Below are positions 38,291 through 48,601 of a stretch of DNA of 64,000 nt, piece by piece. The position numbers and the translations under genes were made by a program. Source of the DNA: Anaerolineales bacterium UBA6055 (GTDB lineage Bacteria > Chloroflexota > Anaerolineae > Aggregatilineales > Phototrophicaceae). The first letter of the stretch is position 1; each line of letters begins with the position of its first letter. The DNA lies in the NCBI GenBank assembly GCA_002428985.1, contig DIYL01000062.1, forward strand, positions 186,001-250,000, given 5' to 3'. Under the pieces are notes generated by a model. The model did not search any database. It was not told where the DNA came from and saw nothing but the letters and a program-made list of their open reading frames with translations.

Positions 38291-40176
38291 TAGCCGACTC
38301 CTAATCTATCTTGTAAATCTTTGTTCATATCATAGCAATTAGCGCGAACATGAATGAAGTCATCCACACCAGCTTCGCGATAATCATCTATTTTATCCTT
38401 CGGATACCCAGCTAAAATCACAACTGTGTCCGGCTTTTGTGACTTCAATGCCAAGACAAATTCGGGCACAACATCAGCATATTTAGCATCCGTCGAGCAA
38501 ATCACAACCGCAGGTGCATTATTGGTAATTGTTGCATCGACTGCTGATGTAATATCATCATATCCGCCATTATCGGTCAATTCAAATCCACCCACTTCAT
38601 AGAACCCACGTGTAAAGTCCATACGCGCTTTGTAATCGCGTAAAGCGCCGAAGTTCGCGAGGAATATTTGTGGACGATGACCGTTAGCTTTACGATATGT
38701 TTCACTATTTGCACGTAGTTGTTCGAATGGTTCGCTTAAGCGTACAGGTTGTAGTGGGGTGGATTCGATCATATTGTCGCTACCATTGGTGTTTGCTACC
38801 CCATTTTCGTGCAAATTACGATTTGCGGGCATTGTTTCTTCGAGGTTTGGATACATATTTGTACCGACTAGCACGTCACGACGACTGGCTAATTTTGCAA
38901 TACGCGCATCAAGCACATCATTAATTTGAGCATGTATAAAGCCACTGCCCAATGCGTCTACCATACCACCTTGAGCTTCGATCTGTTGGAAGAAATCCCA
39001 CGCAGATGTTGCTAGCTCATTGGTCAAGTGCTCTACATACCATGAACCGCCTGCTGGATCGATCACTCGGGTTAAATTTACTTCTTCTTGCAATATCATT
39101 TGGACATTACGTGAAATCCGTCGTGAGAATTCATCGGGTTCGCCGAATGGCTCATCAAATGGTGAAACTTGCAAACTATCGATACCACCAATTGCACCCG
39201 CCATCGCTTCGGTTGTGGTACGCAACATATTTACATAGGGATCATGCCGTGTCTTATTGCGGGTTGCTGTACGAACATGTAATGTCATCTTGGCGGATTC
39301 ATCATCGCCACCGAATTCACGCACAATTTGTGCCCACATCATCTTGATGGCGCGTAATTTAGCGACTTCCATAAAGAAGTTTTCGCCAACAATAAGGAAG
39401 AAACGAATTTTACTGGCGACCACATTGATGTCAACGCCACGTTCAATCATTTCTGTCAGATAGGTAACACCTGTTGCAATTGCGATTGCCATTTCTTGTA
39501 CAGCATTGGCACCCGCTGCGTGATACACATCAGTGTGAATTGCAATAGTGTCTAATTCCGGAGATTGATCGTCTGCTTTATTAATCAATTCTGCCATCAA
39601 GTCAAAGGTGTCTGCAGATACCTGTCCGGTTTTAGCAAGTTGATGAACAGGATCGTAACCGATACATCCACTGATTTGTCTAAGCTGGTCATTATCAATA
39701 TAGCTTGTGAGCATATCATAGACGGCGGTTGCGTTACTATCTGCTTGAATTATGAGTGGATATTGGGTTAAGTCAATATCTGCGAAGGCAGTTTGTATAT
39801 CCTCGAGATTTTCCAATTGCATTGTATGACCGATATTGATTGCAGTTTGACCACGCTCAAGATCATGCTTTAATGCTTCATTGAAGTCCTTTGGATCGCT
39901 GAGATTGATGGACTGTGCAATTGACCATGTGTCTGATTGATAGCCGTCAGTTTTTGTCCCGCGGACATAAGGGAATTGACCGGGTAATGTATCAATATGT
40001 GGGAGATCTGCAATATCCTCGTTACGATACATCGGTTGCACATCAAACCCTTCATAAGCTGTTTTGACTAACTTATCAAAAGGTTTACCTTTTAGAGATT
40101 TTACAGTTGCTTCGAGCCATTCATCATAGGTCGAAGCGGAGAACTCTGGGAATAATTTATCCTGTTTTTCTGCCAT
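38290..40176 (-). CDS. mutA: methylmalonyl-CoA mutase, small subunit
   Basis: A 628-residue partner of MutB. The barrel part (QFPYVRGTKTDGYQSDTWSIAQ near 70-90) is followed by a linker and a cobalamin-like domain that lacks the DxHxxG cobalt-ligand motif (FLANFGALRDYKARMDF stands there), as expected for the non-catalytic chain. First gene of the mutA-mutB unit. No methylmalonyl-CoA epimerase or propionyl-CoA carboxylase gene is in the window. Confidence 0.95.
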
Positions 40177-40370
40177 CGTGTATCCTTTATCTTGATGACT
40201 TTTATGACTACTTCACTATCATACCGCGTTTAACATATGACACATGGCATGAGTATCAGGCATTTCACATGAACATTATCATGATTTTCGTTCAAAATAA
40301 CATATTTACATATTATTTGTAACGACTATTCATCATGATCATATGAATACATGATGGCAGTTGGATAAAT

Positions 40371-42725
40371 TTAGCGGGTAAATAGGGTGATGATAAATTC
40401 TTGTTTTTTGAGTTTAGCGAGTTTGTAATCTGTCTTATCAGCATTCAATAGGGGGATCTTGTCGAGGTCGATGTTGATAAGGCGTTGATTAGTGAGAGCG
40501 ATGTATTGTGCATTTGGATTGATGTGTCCAGCAAAAATGGGGTTACTGCGTTGCATCAACTTGTTGCCGTTGGTGTTCATCTCCGTGGTATAGGGAATAC
40601 TATCGATGCTGACACGTTTCGTATAGCCATTACGGGTGACAATTAGGATCTCATCATTCGCGTTTACCGATAGCGTGCTGATGATACTTCCTTTTAGCGG
40701 AACTGCAATTGGTCGGGTTTCCAATAATGAGATGTCTTTTACACGTACTCGTGCAACGCGTCCAGCATGCGTAAATGTAAGGTAATCATCGTTTGTATTC
40801 ACACCAATCAGAAATGCAGGGTAGCCACGCATTCCCACAAATTTATAAGGTACGGGCATCGACATTTTCGGTAAGATCCGCTCACCGATAAATTTTTTCG
40901 TATAGCCAAGTGTACTCGTAAGAATGAGAAATTCTGATGTGTTGAGTTTCTCCCAATCGGAGATATTCTGTACATACTCGCGACTGAAACGATCTTCACG
41001 GAAGCCTTCCATTTGTTCAATATAAAGATCATTCTCGCGTAAACTGGCGATTTCTTTTGGGGTTTTTGTATAACTGACGTAATCGCTAGTGAGCAATGTG
41101 ATTTTCTGGTTGCCGTGAAAGCTATAAGCGAAACTAGTTTCATCAAGTTGTGATAGATCATCTGTTATTGTATCGATGCCTGTTGCATACAACTTCTGTT
41201 CGCTATCACGAGCGATGAATATACTCGCTTCACTTGCGTCGACATCGCTGCTTTCTTGTGTGTCGATGATGCGCTTCATCGTATTGAGATTGACCGTTGG
41301 GACTTTTGTTTTTGTATCGGCGTGGAGGTCAAGCTTTCCAGTATATGTGTTGACATCATAGTAGGGCATATCGACCTGATGAGCTTCAATCTGGTTAGCA
41401 ATTACACCGAGACCTGATGTAACACTGGCGAATGCGTCTATATCACCGACTTTATCAGCACCAAAGCGCGACTCAAGTAGATCGACAAACATCGGGATCT
41501 GTGACGATCCACCTGTACGAATAACTTGATCAATATCAGGAGGCGTCATACCTGCTTCATCTAAAAGTGTGGTTAAGCGGGCATCAATGGCACGGACATC
41601 CGACCGAATTAAACTTTCGAATTCACTTCGGGTGATTTTATCCATGACGAGTAAATCATCAGATTTAATATCAATGCGTGCTGATAATTTGTCTGAGAGG
41701 CGACGCTTAGCCTGCTCGGCAATGTCAAACATCTTTAACCCATACTGCCCAGTAATGAGTGTCTGGAAGGCTCTAATTTTACGGGGTACATGGGATGTTT
41801 TTTCGATTTTACGCAGGGTTTCGATATTTTCGGGTAGTTGGAGGTTAAGCAGTGTTTGCCAATCGGAGAAGGATTCGTAAAGTGCGGACGGTACGGGTAA
41901 ATCCGATGTACCGACACGATAAGTGCTGCCTTCGCCAAAGTGTTTAGGGTACTTAGCACGCACAATATGACGGTCGAATGTGTCACCTGCGATTGGAATA
42001 CCATTATTGGCAATGACACTACTTTTTTGGCGACCCCCGACCTGCACGATACTCATGTCGAGCGTACCACCACCGAAGTCGAATATCAGCACATTCTGCT
42101 GCTTTTTGATTATTGTTTCGTAATAATAGGCGGCGGCTATCGGTTCATATTGTAAGTAAACTCGCTTCCAGCCTGCACGGAATGCCGCTTGGATCAGCCG
42201 TTCTTTTGCAAATTCATTATGTTCGGGGTCATCAGAAAAGCGTACTGGACGACCTAGAATAATTGTATCCAGAGTTGTATCAAGGTATTGTTCTGCGCGA
42301 TATTTGGCTGTGTAGAGGTAGGTTGCGATGATGTCTTCAAGAAAATAGTAGTGGTTACCGACGATAGTGCCGACATAATTAGGTGACGATAATCCCATCT
42401 TAAATGATAAGAATAACCGTCCGGGTGAATAAATATCTTTGTTGATGTAGACATCACGGATAAATGTTGGGAGTTCCGCAAATGTTTGTTCGATTTCCCC
42501 GACGCGCACCCGTTCAAATTTGGATGGGCGATTGAGGTTCTGCTCATAATATGTGTCGGTTGCCCCTCTGCCGATGTGCACATAACTGTCATTTGTGATG
42601 TAGAGGGCGGTGCGGGCGACGTGGGGATTGCGATTAGTCGGGTCTAGTGGAATTAACGTAAGCTTATTTCCGTCGTAGACTGACATGCCGGAGTTCGTAG
42701 TACCGAAGTCCATGCCGACGAACAC
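40371..42725 (-). CDS. Hsp70-type ATPase fused to a GyrA-propeller-like C-terminal domain
   Basis: A 784-residue protein. Residues 1-440 are an Hsp70/actin-fold ATPase: phosphate 1 DFGTTNS (6-12), phosphate 2 DFGGGTLD (216-223) and adenosine GGSSQIP (405-411); YEPIAAAYYY (193-202) is also typical. The substrate-binding domain of DnaK is missing. Instead, from about 500 come roughly six repeats that read like GyrA/ParC propeller blades, for example LILTSTLGYTKKF (600-612), LTFTHAGRVARVRVKDI (649-665) and ILIVTRNGYTKRVSIDSI (693-710). The gyrase GyrA box is not seen. The ATPase call is firm; the propeller call is from repeat pattern only. Confidence 0.85.
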   Translation of the reverse strand: MFVGMDFGTTNSGMSVYDGNKLTLIPLDPTNRNPHVARTALYITNDSYVHIGRGATDTYYEQNLNRPSKFERVRVGEIEQTFAELPTFIRDVYINKDIYSPGRLFLSFKMGLSSPNYVGTIVGNHYYFLEDIIATYLYTAKYRAEQYLDTTLDTIILGRPVRFSDDPEHNEFAKERLIQAAFRAGWKRVYLQYEPIAAAYYYETIIKKQQNVLIFDFGGGTLDMSIVQVGGRQKSSVIANNGIPIAGDTFDRHIVRAKYPKHFGEGSTYRVGTSDLPVPSALYESFSDWQTLLNLQLPENIETLRKIEKTSHVPRKIRAFQTLITGQYGLKMFDIAEQAKRRLSDKLSARIDIKSDDLLVMDKITRSEFESLIRSDVRAIDARLTTLLDEAGMTPPDIDQVIRTGGSSQIPMFVDLLESRFGADKVGDIDAFASVTSGLGVIANQIEAHQVDMPYYDVNTYTGKLDLHADTKTKVPTVNLNTMKRIIDTQESSDVDASEASIFIARDSEQKLYATGIDTITDDLSQLDETSFAYSFHGNQKITLLTSDYVSYTKTPKEIASLRENDLYIEQMEGFREDRFSREYVQNISDWEKLNTSEFLILTSTLGYTKKFIGERILPKMSMPVPYKFVGMRGYPAFLIGVNTNDDYLTFTHAGRVARVRVKDISLLETRPIAVPLKGSIISTLSVNANDEILIVTRNGYTKRVSIDSIPYTTEMNTNGNKLMQRSNPIFAGHINPNAQYIALTNQRLINIDLDKIPLLNADKTDYKLAKLKKQEFIITLFTR

Positions 42726-42962
42726 GATGTTGCTCCTTCCTATAGGTGTTTTCGATTAATAGCGGAACGTGTAAGACTATCAGGGTTCATGATGGTCGTC
42801 AAGTGTTTTGTTTTGGTTTTCTTTGGGCACTTAGATCACGAAAAAGCAATCCAAATCCGGATTTATGTTATAAATTTTTGTTTTATGTATCAAATTGAGA
42901 TAAAATTGCTCACGTAAGAACTTTGTTCATTGCGAGAAGATAAATTAAAAAGGAGAGGTATT

Positions 42963-43796
42963 TTGAATAGCCCAAAAGTGAATAAACAGTATGGTCGTGA
43001 CAATCTGCCGGATCAGATACTTACAGCATTAGGAAATGCTGGCAAAGACTTGGACAATCTAACACGAGCTGATCTCGGCACATTTGATGAGTTCCATATT
43101 GGTGGTTTAGCAGAGACACGTATACTCATCTCCAAGATTCCAGATTTTCAGCAAGGTAGCAAAGTTCTGGATATGGGAAGTGGATTAGGTGGCCCAGCTC
43201 GTACACTGGCTGATGAATTTGATTGTGAAGTTGTTGGTATAGATTTAACCCAAGAATATGTTAAAGCAGCAACTGTATTGACTGAGCGAGTTGGCTTATC
43301 TGACAAAATCACATTCAAACAGGGCGATGTATTGGATATGCCATTTGAGGATAATAGTTTTGATGTAGTTTGGACGCAATTTGTTGGGATGAATATTGAA
43401 GCTAAACAAACCTTTTACGAGCAGGCATATCGTGTTGTCCGTGATGGTGGCTATCTTGCGTTTCATGAAGTCATGGCAGGTGAGAACGATGGTCTAATTT
43501 TCCCAGTATTCTGGGCGGATGTTGCTGAAGTGAATCACTTGCGCTCACCAGAAACTGTTCAAGAAATACTGGCAGATGTCGGATTTGAGCAGATTGAATG
43601 GGTTGATCTCACGCAGGCATCAGTTGAATTTTTTGAGAAGATGTTGACGGCGCGTAAACAACAAACTGAAAAACCACCACTGGGGTTTAACATCTTCGTG
43701 GGTGAGGAAACACCACTCAAAGCACAGAATATCATTAAAAATCTAGATGCCGGGCATATTAAGGTTGTGCAAGGCATATACAAAGCGAATAAGTAA
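42963..43796 (+). CDS. SAM-dependent methyltransferase (class I)
   Basis: A 277-residue enzyme. Motif I is VLDMGSGLGGPAR, followed by VVGIDLTQEYV, the motif III region FKQGDVLDMPFEDNSFDVVW and RVVRDGGYLAFHE. It resembles small-molecule methyltransferases of the sarcosine/sterol/quinone type (Methyltransf_11); substrate unknown. Start TTG 42963 is chosen because AGGAGAGG lies just before it; a longer frame from 42930 exists. It is divergent from the Hsp70 gene and ends in a strong terminator. Confidence 0.88.
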   Translation: MNSPKVNKQYGRDNLPDQILTALGNAGKDLDNLTRADLGTFDEFHIGGLAETRILISKIPDFQQGSKVLDMGSGLGGPARTLADEFDCEVVGIDLTQEYVKAATVLTERVGLSDKITFKQGDVLDMPFEDNSFDVVWTQFVGMNIEAKQTFYEQAYRVVRDGGYLAFHEVMAGENDGLIFPVFWADVAEVNHLRSPETVQEILADVGFEQIEWVDLTQASVEFFEKMLTARKQQTEKPPLGFNIFVGEETPLKAQNIIKNLDAGHIKVVQGIYKANK

Positions 43797-43830
43797 TTAC
43801 TGAATACTGAATTAAAATGGAAGAGTCATC

Positions 43831-43862
43831 AGATAGGTAGTTATTGCCTATCTGTCTTTTTT
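43831..43862 (+). terminator. intrinsic terminator of the methyltransferase gene
   Basis: AGATAGG (43831-43837) pairs with CCTATCT (43847-43853), then GTC and a six-T run at 43857-43862. Confidence 0.88.
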
Positions 43863-43970
43863 GTCCAATTATATAAATTTTTTAAAATGATATAATTTAC
43901 TAAAACAATTTCTATATTTTTGCGTATATGTCATAAACTAATAGTTGATCCGGTTTGAAAAGGAGTGTTT

Positions 43971-45362
43971 ATGATCTCAAAAGAAAGTGCATCCAAAATT
44001 CTTGCAGAGGGACTTAAAACAGGTGCAGATTTTGCTGAAATTTATATTGAAGATGTCAATCAATTAAGCCTTGGGCTTGATGATTCACGGTTAGAACGAG
44101 CTGTCCAAGGTAATGATCGTGGCGCAGGAATACGTTTATTCTTCGGCAATCTGGTGACTTATGCATATACGGATGTGTTGACCGAAGACAGTATGCTCGA
44201 AGCGGCAAAATCTGCTGCTAGTGCAGGGACATCTAGTGGTAAAAATCAAGTGATTGACCTCACCGAGAAGAAAAGCTCACTCGACTTCGACATTAAGAAA
44301 TCATTTGATAACCTCAGTATTGATGACAAAGCTGCCATTCTCAATCAAATCGATGAAGTTGGACGTGCACATAGCCCATTGGTTGCGCAGGTTTTTGGTC
44401 GGTATATGGAGCGCAGTCGTAAAGTCTGGATTTATAATAGCGAGGGTCTGTATGTACATGACAATCGCGATTTTGTTGAGATGATGATGGGTGTGATTGC
44501 TCAAAAAGATGGTGTTTTGCAACGCTCATTTATGGGCTTTGGTGGTCAAGTTGGCTTAGAACTGCTCGATAATAACGATCCGATTGAGAAAATTAAAGAA
44601 GCTGCGGATTCTGCCATTCGGATGTTGGATGCGAAACCTGCGCCTGTTGGTGAAATGACAGTTGTTTTACCGAATGGATGGGGTGGGGTGTTATTCCACG
44701 AAGCATGTGGACATCAGATGGAAGCTGATTTCATTACCAATGGTGCATCGGCATATGCTAACAAAGTTGGTGAAACCGTCGCGTCACCGATCATCACTGC
44801 AATTGATGATGGAACAATTGCTGGACGACGCGGATCAATTCGCTTTGATGATGACGGCACATCATCACAACGTACCGTATTGATCGAAAATGGTGTCTTA
44901 AAAGAATATATGTGGGATAAGGTGGAGGCACGTCGTGTCGGACGTGATACATCAACTGGGAATGGTCGTCGCCAGAGTTATCGTCATATGCCAATGCCTC
45001 GCATGACAAATACATTCATTGATGCGGGTGAACATGATCCAGATGAAATTATTGAAAATACAAAACATGGTGTCTATGTCAAGTCAATGGCGGGCGGTCA
45101 AGCTGATATTACACGTGGTGATTTTGTATTTAATGCGACAGAAGCATATCTCATTGAAGACGGTAAATTGACAACACCATTACGTGGTGCGACGATGACA
45201 GGCAATGGTCCTGAAGTCCTCAAGGAGATTGATATGGTAGGTACAGACCTTGCCCTAGATCCCGGTATGGGAATGTGCGGTAAGGGACAATCGGCTCGTG
45301 TGAGCGTTGGACAACCGACTGTACGTTTACCGCGTGTTATGGTCGGTGGTACCGGTGAATAA
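43971..45362 (+). CDS. tldD: TldD-type metalloprotease subunit
   Basis: A 463-residue protein with the zinc motif HEACGHQ (HExxxH) in LFHEACGHQMEADF and the TldD blocks NDRGAGIRLFF and YMWDKVEARRVG. TldD pairs with TldE to degrade unfolded peptides and process leader peptides in the cytosol. ATG 43971 follows AAGGAG by five bases. tldE follows 53 bases downstream on the same strand. Confidence 0.94.
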   Translation: MISKESASKILAEGLKTGADFAEIYIEDVNQLSLGLDDSRLERAVQGNDRGAGIRLFFGNLVTYAYTDVLTEDSMLEAAKSAASAGTSSGKNQVIDLTEKKSSLDFDIKKSFDNLSIDDKAAILNQIDEVGRAHSPLVAQVFGRYMERSRKVWIYNSEGLYVHDNRDFVEMMMGVIAQKDGVLQRSFMGFGGQVGLELLDNNDPIEKIKEAADSAIRMLDAKPAPVGEMTVVLPNGWGGVLFHEACGHQMEADFITNGASAYANKVGETVASPIITAIDDGTIAGRRGSIRFDDDGTSSQRTVLIENGVLKEYMWDKVEARRVGRDTSTGNGRRQSYRHMPMPRMTNTFIDAGEHDPDEIIENTKHGVYVKSMAGGQADITRGDFVFNATEAYLIEDGKLTTPLRGATMTGNGPEVLKEIDMVGTDLALDPGMGMCGKGQSARVSVGQPTVRLPRVMVGGTGE

Positions 45363-45415
45363 CTACGACTGTATCACAATATGTTTACCGCTTCATAGTA
45401 AAGGACGACTAAATA

Positions 45416-46768
45416 ATGACTGATTATCTTGAACTGGCAAAATCCGTTGTAGGACAGGTCTCGGTAGATGATGTCGAAGCTGAAGTAATTATCATCGAAA
45501 GCAAAAATACACAGGCGAAAGTACGTAATGGCGAAATTGACCAACTGTCAACATCAGGGTCGATTGGCATGGGTGTCCGTGTGATTGACAACGGACGGAC
45601 TGGATATGCGTATACATCTGACTTATCCGACGAAGGCATCACAAAAACGTGGAAAGCTGCTAAATCATTATCAGCAGTAGCGACCGAAGATGAATATCGT
45701 AGATTACCAGATCCACAACCTGTTTCTGATGAAGACCTCGAGATTTTTGATCCGACTTTTAATGATGTAACGACTGCGGAAAAGCTTGAGTTTTTGAAGC
45801 AGGTGGAACAAGCTGCACTTGATTATGATGAAAAAATTGCACTAACAGATTTTTGCCAATACGGTGATGAAATGTCACATACGTATCTTGTCAATTCAAA
45901 AGGATTTGCCGGATCGTATGGTAGCACGGTTGCATTTGCATATTTGGATGCGGTTGCGCGTGATGAAGATGGACAGGTTAGTGCTACAGGTCTAGGTGTT
46001 GGTGTTAGCTTTAAAGATTTAGATGCAGTTGCCATTGGTCAACAAGCAGGGCGTAAAGCATTGAGCTTATTGGGTGGCAAACCGATAAAAACACAAAAAG
46101 CACCCGTTGTGCTCGATCCCTTGGTGGGTGGACAAATCTTAGGTGCTATTTCAGCAGCGTTGAGCGCAGAGGCATGGCAGAGAAAACGCTCGTTTTTGTT
46201 GGATCGCATGAATCAAGAAGTTGGTAGTTCAATGGTTACACTGATGGATAATGGACGGCTAAAGGGCGGGTTAGCTTCTGCACCATTTGATGCTGAAGGT
46301 GTACCGACACAAGCGACTCGCTTGATTGATGAAGGTATCTTGCAAAATTTGATTTATGATAGCTATTCTGCGGCAAAAGCTGGTACAGTCTCTACAGGCA
46401 ATGCGACCCGCAACGGACATCGTGGCTTACCGGGGCTTGGTGCGTCAAACTTCTACATGCAACCCGGACATAAATCGGCTGATGAGATTATCAAGGGGCT
46501 TGATAACGGATTATATGTGTTGAGTGTCATGCAAACAGGCGGTGTCGATCCTGTGACTGGCGATTGCTCAATGTCAGCTAATGGCTTATGGATCGAAAAC
46601 GGTGAAATTAAACAAGCTGTAGGCGGTGTGACGATTGCGACGACGCTTGATGATTTCTTGATGAATATCTCTGAAGTGGGTAATGACCTGGTGCAATTAC
46701 CGTTTATGGGTAGCATCGGTGTCCCAACACTACGTGTCGATAATGTCATGATCGGTGGAATCGAGTAA
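45416..46768 (+). CDS. tldE: TldE/PmbA-type protease subunit
   Basis: A 450-residue TldD/PmbA-family protein without the HExxxH zinc motif, as expected for the non-catalytic partner. Blocks include GSIGMGVRVIDNGRTGYAYT near 45-65, PVVLDPLVGGQILG near 225, and GHRGLPGLGASNFYMQPG near 330. Second gene of the tldD-tldE pair. Confidence 0.93.
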   Translation: MTDYLELAKSVVGQVSVDDVEAEVIIIESKNTQAKVRNGEIDQLSTSGSIGMGVRVIDNGRTGYAYTSDLSDEGITKTWKAAKSLSAVATEDEYRRLPDPQPVSDEDLEIFDPTFNDVTTAEKLEFLKQVEQAALDYDEKIALTDFCQYGDEMSHTYLVNSKGFAGSYGSTVAFAYLDAVARDEDGQVSATGLGVGVSFKDLDAVAIGQQAGRKALSLLGGKPIKTQKAPVVLDPLVGGQILGAISAALSAEAWQRKRSFLLDRMNQEVGSSMVTLMDNGRLKGGLASAPFDAEGVPTQATRLIDEGILQNLIYDSYSAAKAGTVSTGNATRNGHRGLPGLGASNFYMQPGHKSADEIIKGLDNGLYVLSVMQTGGVDPVTGDCSMSANGLWIENGEIKQAVGGVTIATTLDDFLMNISEVGNDLVQLPFMGSIGVPTLRVDNVMIGGIE

Positions 46769-46961
46769 TTTCTCCTGTATCTGATGCGGACAAATCATAT
46801 TGGTTTGTTCGCACTCTCTTCCCAATACCTCCAATAAACGCGTGCAATATTTATAATAATAAACAGTTTTGCGTTTTATGTCGCATATTTAAATAATGCA
46901 CTATACTATTTTTGATACAAAATATTCTTTTTAAATCATATTTTAGATGAGGGAGCGGGTT

Positions 46962-47252
46962 ATGAAATTTCTTGTTATTGGTCGGAATGCACCAAATGGC
47001 GCAACATTCGGCGTAGATGAAATTAATGCACATATGGACTATATCGATAAACTAATTGCTGAGGGTATAGTTGAATCGTTTTATGGATTCGTAAATGGTG
47101 GTGGTGTGGATATATACACTGCCAATAGTGGTGAAGAGCTCTGGGGTATCCTGCATGGCTCACCACTATATAATGCGTTTGTGTATGAAATTGACGCACT
47201 TGTTGATGTCAAACACATTCAAGAGCAAGCGAATCTAGCAACACGCGATTAA
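46962..47252 (+). CDS. small alpha/beta-barrel-like protein, unknown
   Basis: A 96-residue protein, MKFLVIGRNAPNGATFG to the C-terminus, with the strand-helix pattern of dimeric ferredoxin-like folds (YCII or muconolactone isomerase type). GAGGGAG stands just before ATG 46962; the frame is open five codons further. No active-site motif is recognised. It precedes and converges on a P450 gene. Confidence 0.65.
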   Translation: MKFLVIGRNAPNGATFGVDEINAHMDYIDKLIAEGIVESFYGFVNGGGVDIYTANSGEELWGILHGSPLYNAFVYEIDALVDVKHIQEQANLATRD

Positions 47253-47279
47253 GTTTTCCAAATAGTTACTAGACTCAAT

Positions 47280-48521
47280 CTATTGATATTCAACAAATAA
47301 CTTGACCGGACCACGAAATGAGATGTTTCTCACATAGTCGATGGTCTGGTCAGGGACTAGGTGCATATTTGGTAGCGTTTGAGTCAAAGTCTCCAGTAAA
47401 ATCCCCATTTCTAGACGTGCCAATGGCGCGCCGACACAATAATGAATCCCATAACCAAATGCCAAATGGTCGCGAACATTGTCCCGTGTGATGTCAATAT
47501 TATCGGGCTCGGGAAATATCGTTACATCTCGATTCCCTGAATTGAGCATCAACAGCAAATTAGCATTTTCGGGAATATCGACGCCATTGATGGTGCTTGC
47601 TTTACGGGTAAAACGTCGCCATGTGCAAACCGATGGATCATAACGCATGCTTTCTTCAATTGATTGCGGGATTTGTTCAGGATTTTTGCATAATAAATCC
47701 CATTGCTCCCGATTACCAAGCCAGTGAAGGAGTGTGTTTGAGATCTGTGCGGTGGTAGTCTCGTGTCCTGCAACTAACAGGGTGATCATACAACTGGCGA
47801 TTTCATTTAGTGTTAGTTTGCTATCATCACCATCTCGTAAGCGGATAAGATCGCTGGTGAGATCATCTTGGGGATTTGCAACTTTTTTGTTGACCAGATT
47901 GACTGTATATTTCCAGAAGGGCACAAGATTTTGTGTCATTGCAATCTGCTCATCAGCAGTGGGACGACCATAATATAATTTGAGTCGATTACCTGCCCAC
48001 TCTTTGACTTGAGGAACATCTTCAGCAGGCACACCCAAAACATGAAACAAAACATATGCCGGAAATTCATATGTTAGGTCTGCAACAATATCTACCTGTT
48101 CCTTGTCTTTGATGCGCTCAACCATATCCTGTGCAATTTGGCGAATAGCAGGTGCAAAGCTGTTCATTCGGCGGGGTGTGAATAATCTGTTGACATATGA
48201 TCGGATACGAGAATGACTCGGTGGCACATTATTGGATAACACGGGTTGCGGGGTATAGGCACCGTCGTCTAACATTGCTTTGACAGCATCTGAGAACGGC
48301 ACAATCGGTGTGATTGTATTTTCAGCGGTGTATGTTTCATGATCACGAAAAATCGCTTTGATGTCGTCGTATTGTGTGACAACCCAATAATCAATATCTG
48401 AACTATAGAAGATAGGTTGCTCTTCACGCGCTTGCTCTAATAAAGGGTATGGATTCGCCAGATCAAGCGGATCAAATGCGTCGTCGAAGTTATGAATTGG
48501 GCATTTTGAGTCAGGTTTCAT
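47280..48521 (-). CDS. cytochrome P450 (bacterial class B)
   Basis: A 413-residue P450. The I-helix is AGHETT (251-256), the K-helix ESMR (290-293) and the haem loop FGYGIHYCVG (355-364) with Cys362. Length and APLARLEM after the loop are typical of soluble bacterial CYP107-like enzymes. No ferredoxin or ferredoxin reductase gene is adjacent. It sits next to an aldo/keto reductase on the same strand. Substrate unknown. Confidence 0.94.
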   Translation of the reverse strand: MKPDSKCPIHNFDDAFDPLDLANPYPLLEQAREEQPIFYSSDIDYWVVTQYDDIKAIFRDHETYTAENTITPIVPFSDAVKAMLDDGAYTPQPVLSNNVPPSHSRIRSYVNRLFTPRRMNSFAPAIRQIAQDMVERIKDKEQVDIVADLTYEFPAYVLFHVLGVPAEDVPQVKEWAGNRLKLYYGRPTADEQIAMTQNLVPFWKYTVNLVNKKVANPQDDLTSDLIRLRDGDDSKLTLNEIASCMITLLVAGHETTTAQISNTLLHWLGNREQWDLLCKNPEQIPQSIEESMRYDPSVCTWRRFTRKASTINGVDIPENANLLLMLNSGNRDVTIFPEPDNIDITRDNVRDHLAFGYGIHYCVGAPLARLEMGILLETLTQTLPNMHLVPDQTIDYVRNISFRGPVKLFVEYQ

Positions 48522-48601
48522 ACGTTACAGTCTTTTCATAAAATGTAGTTTTAAATATATAATATCTGCTATTGTCTCGTGTATTGATAGTTCAGTCCGT
48601 A

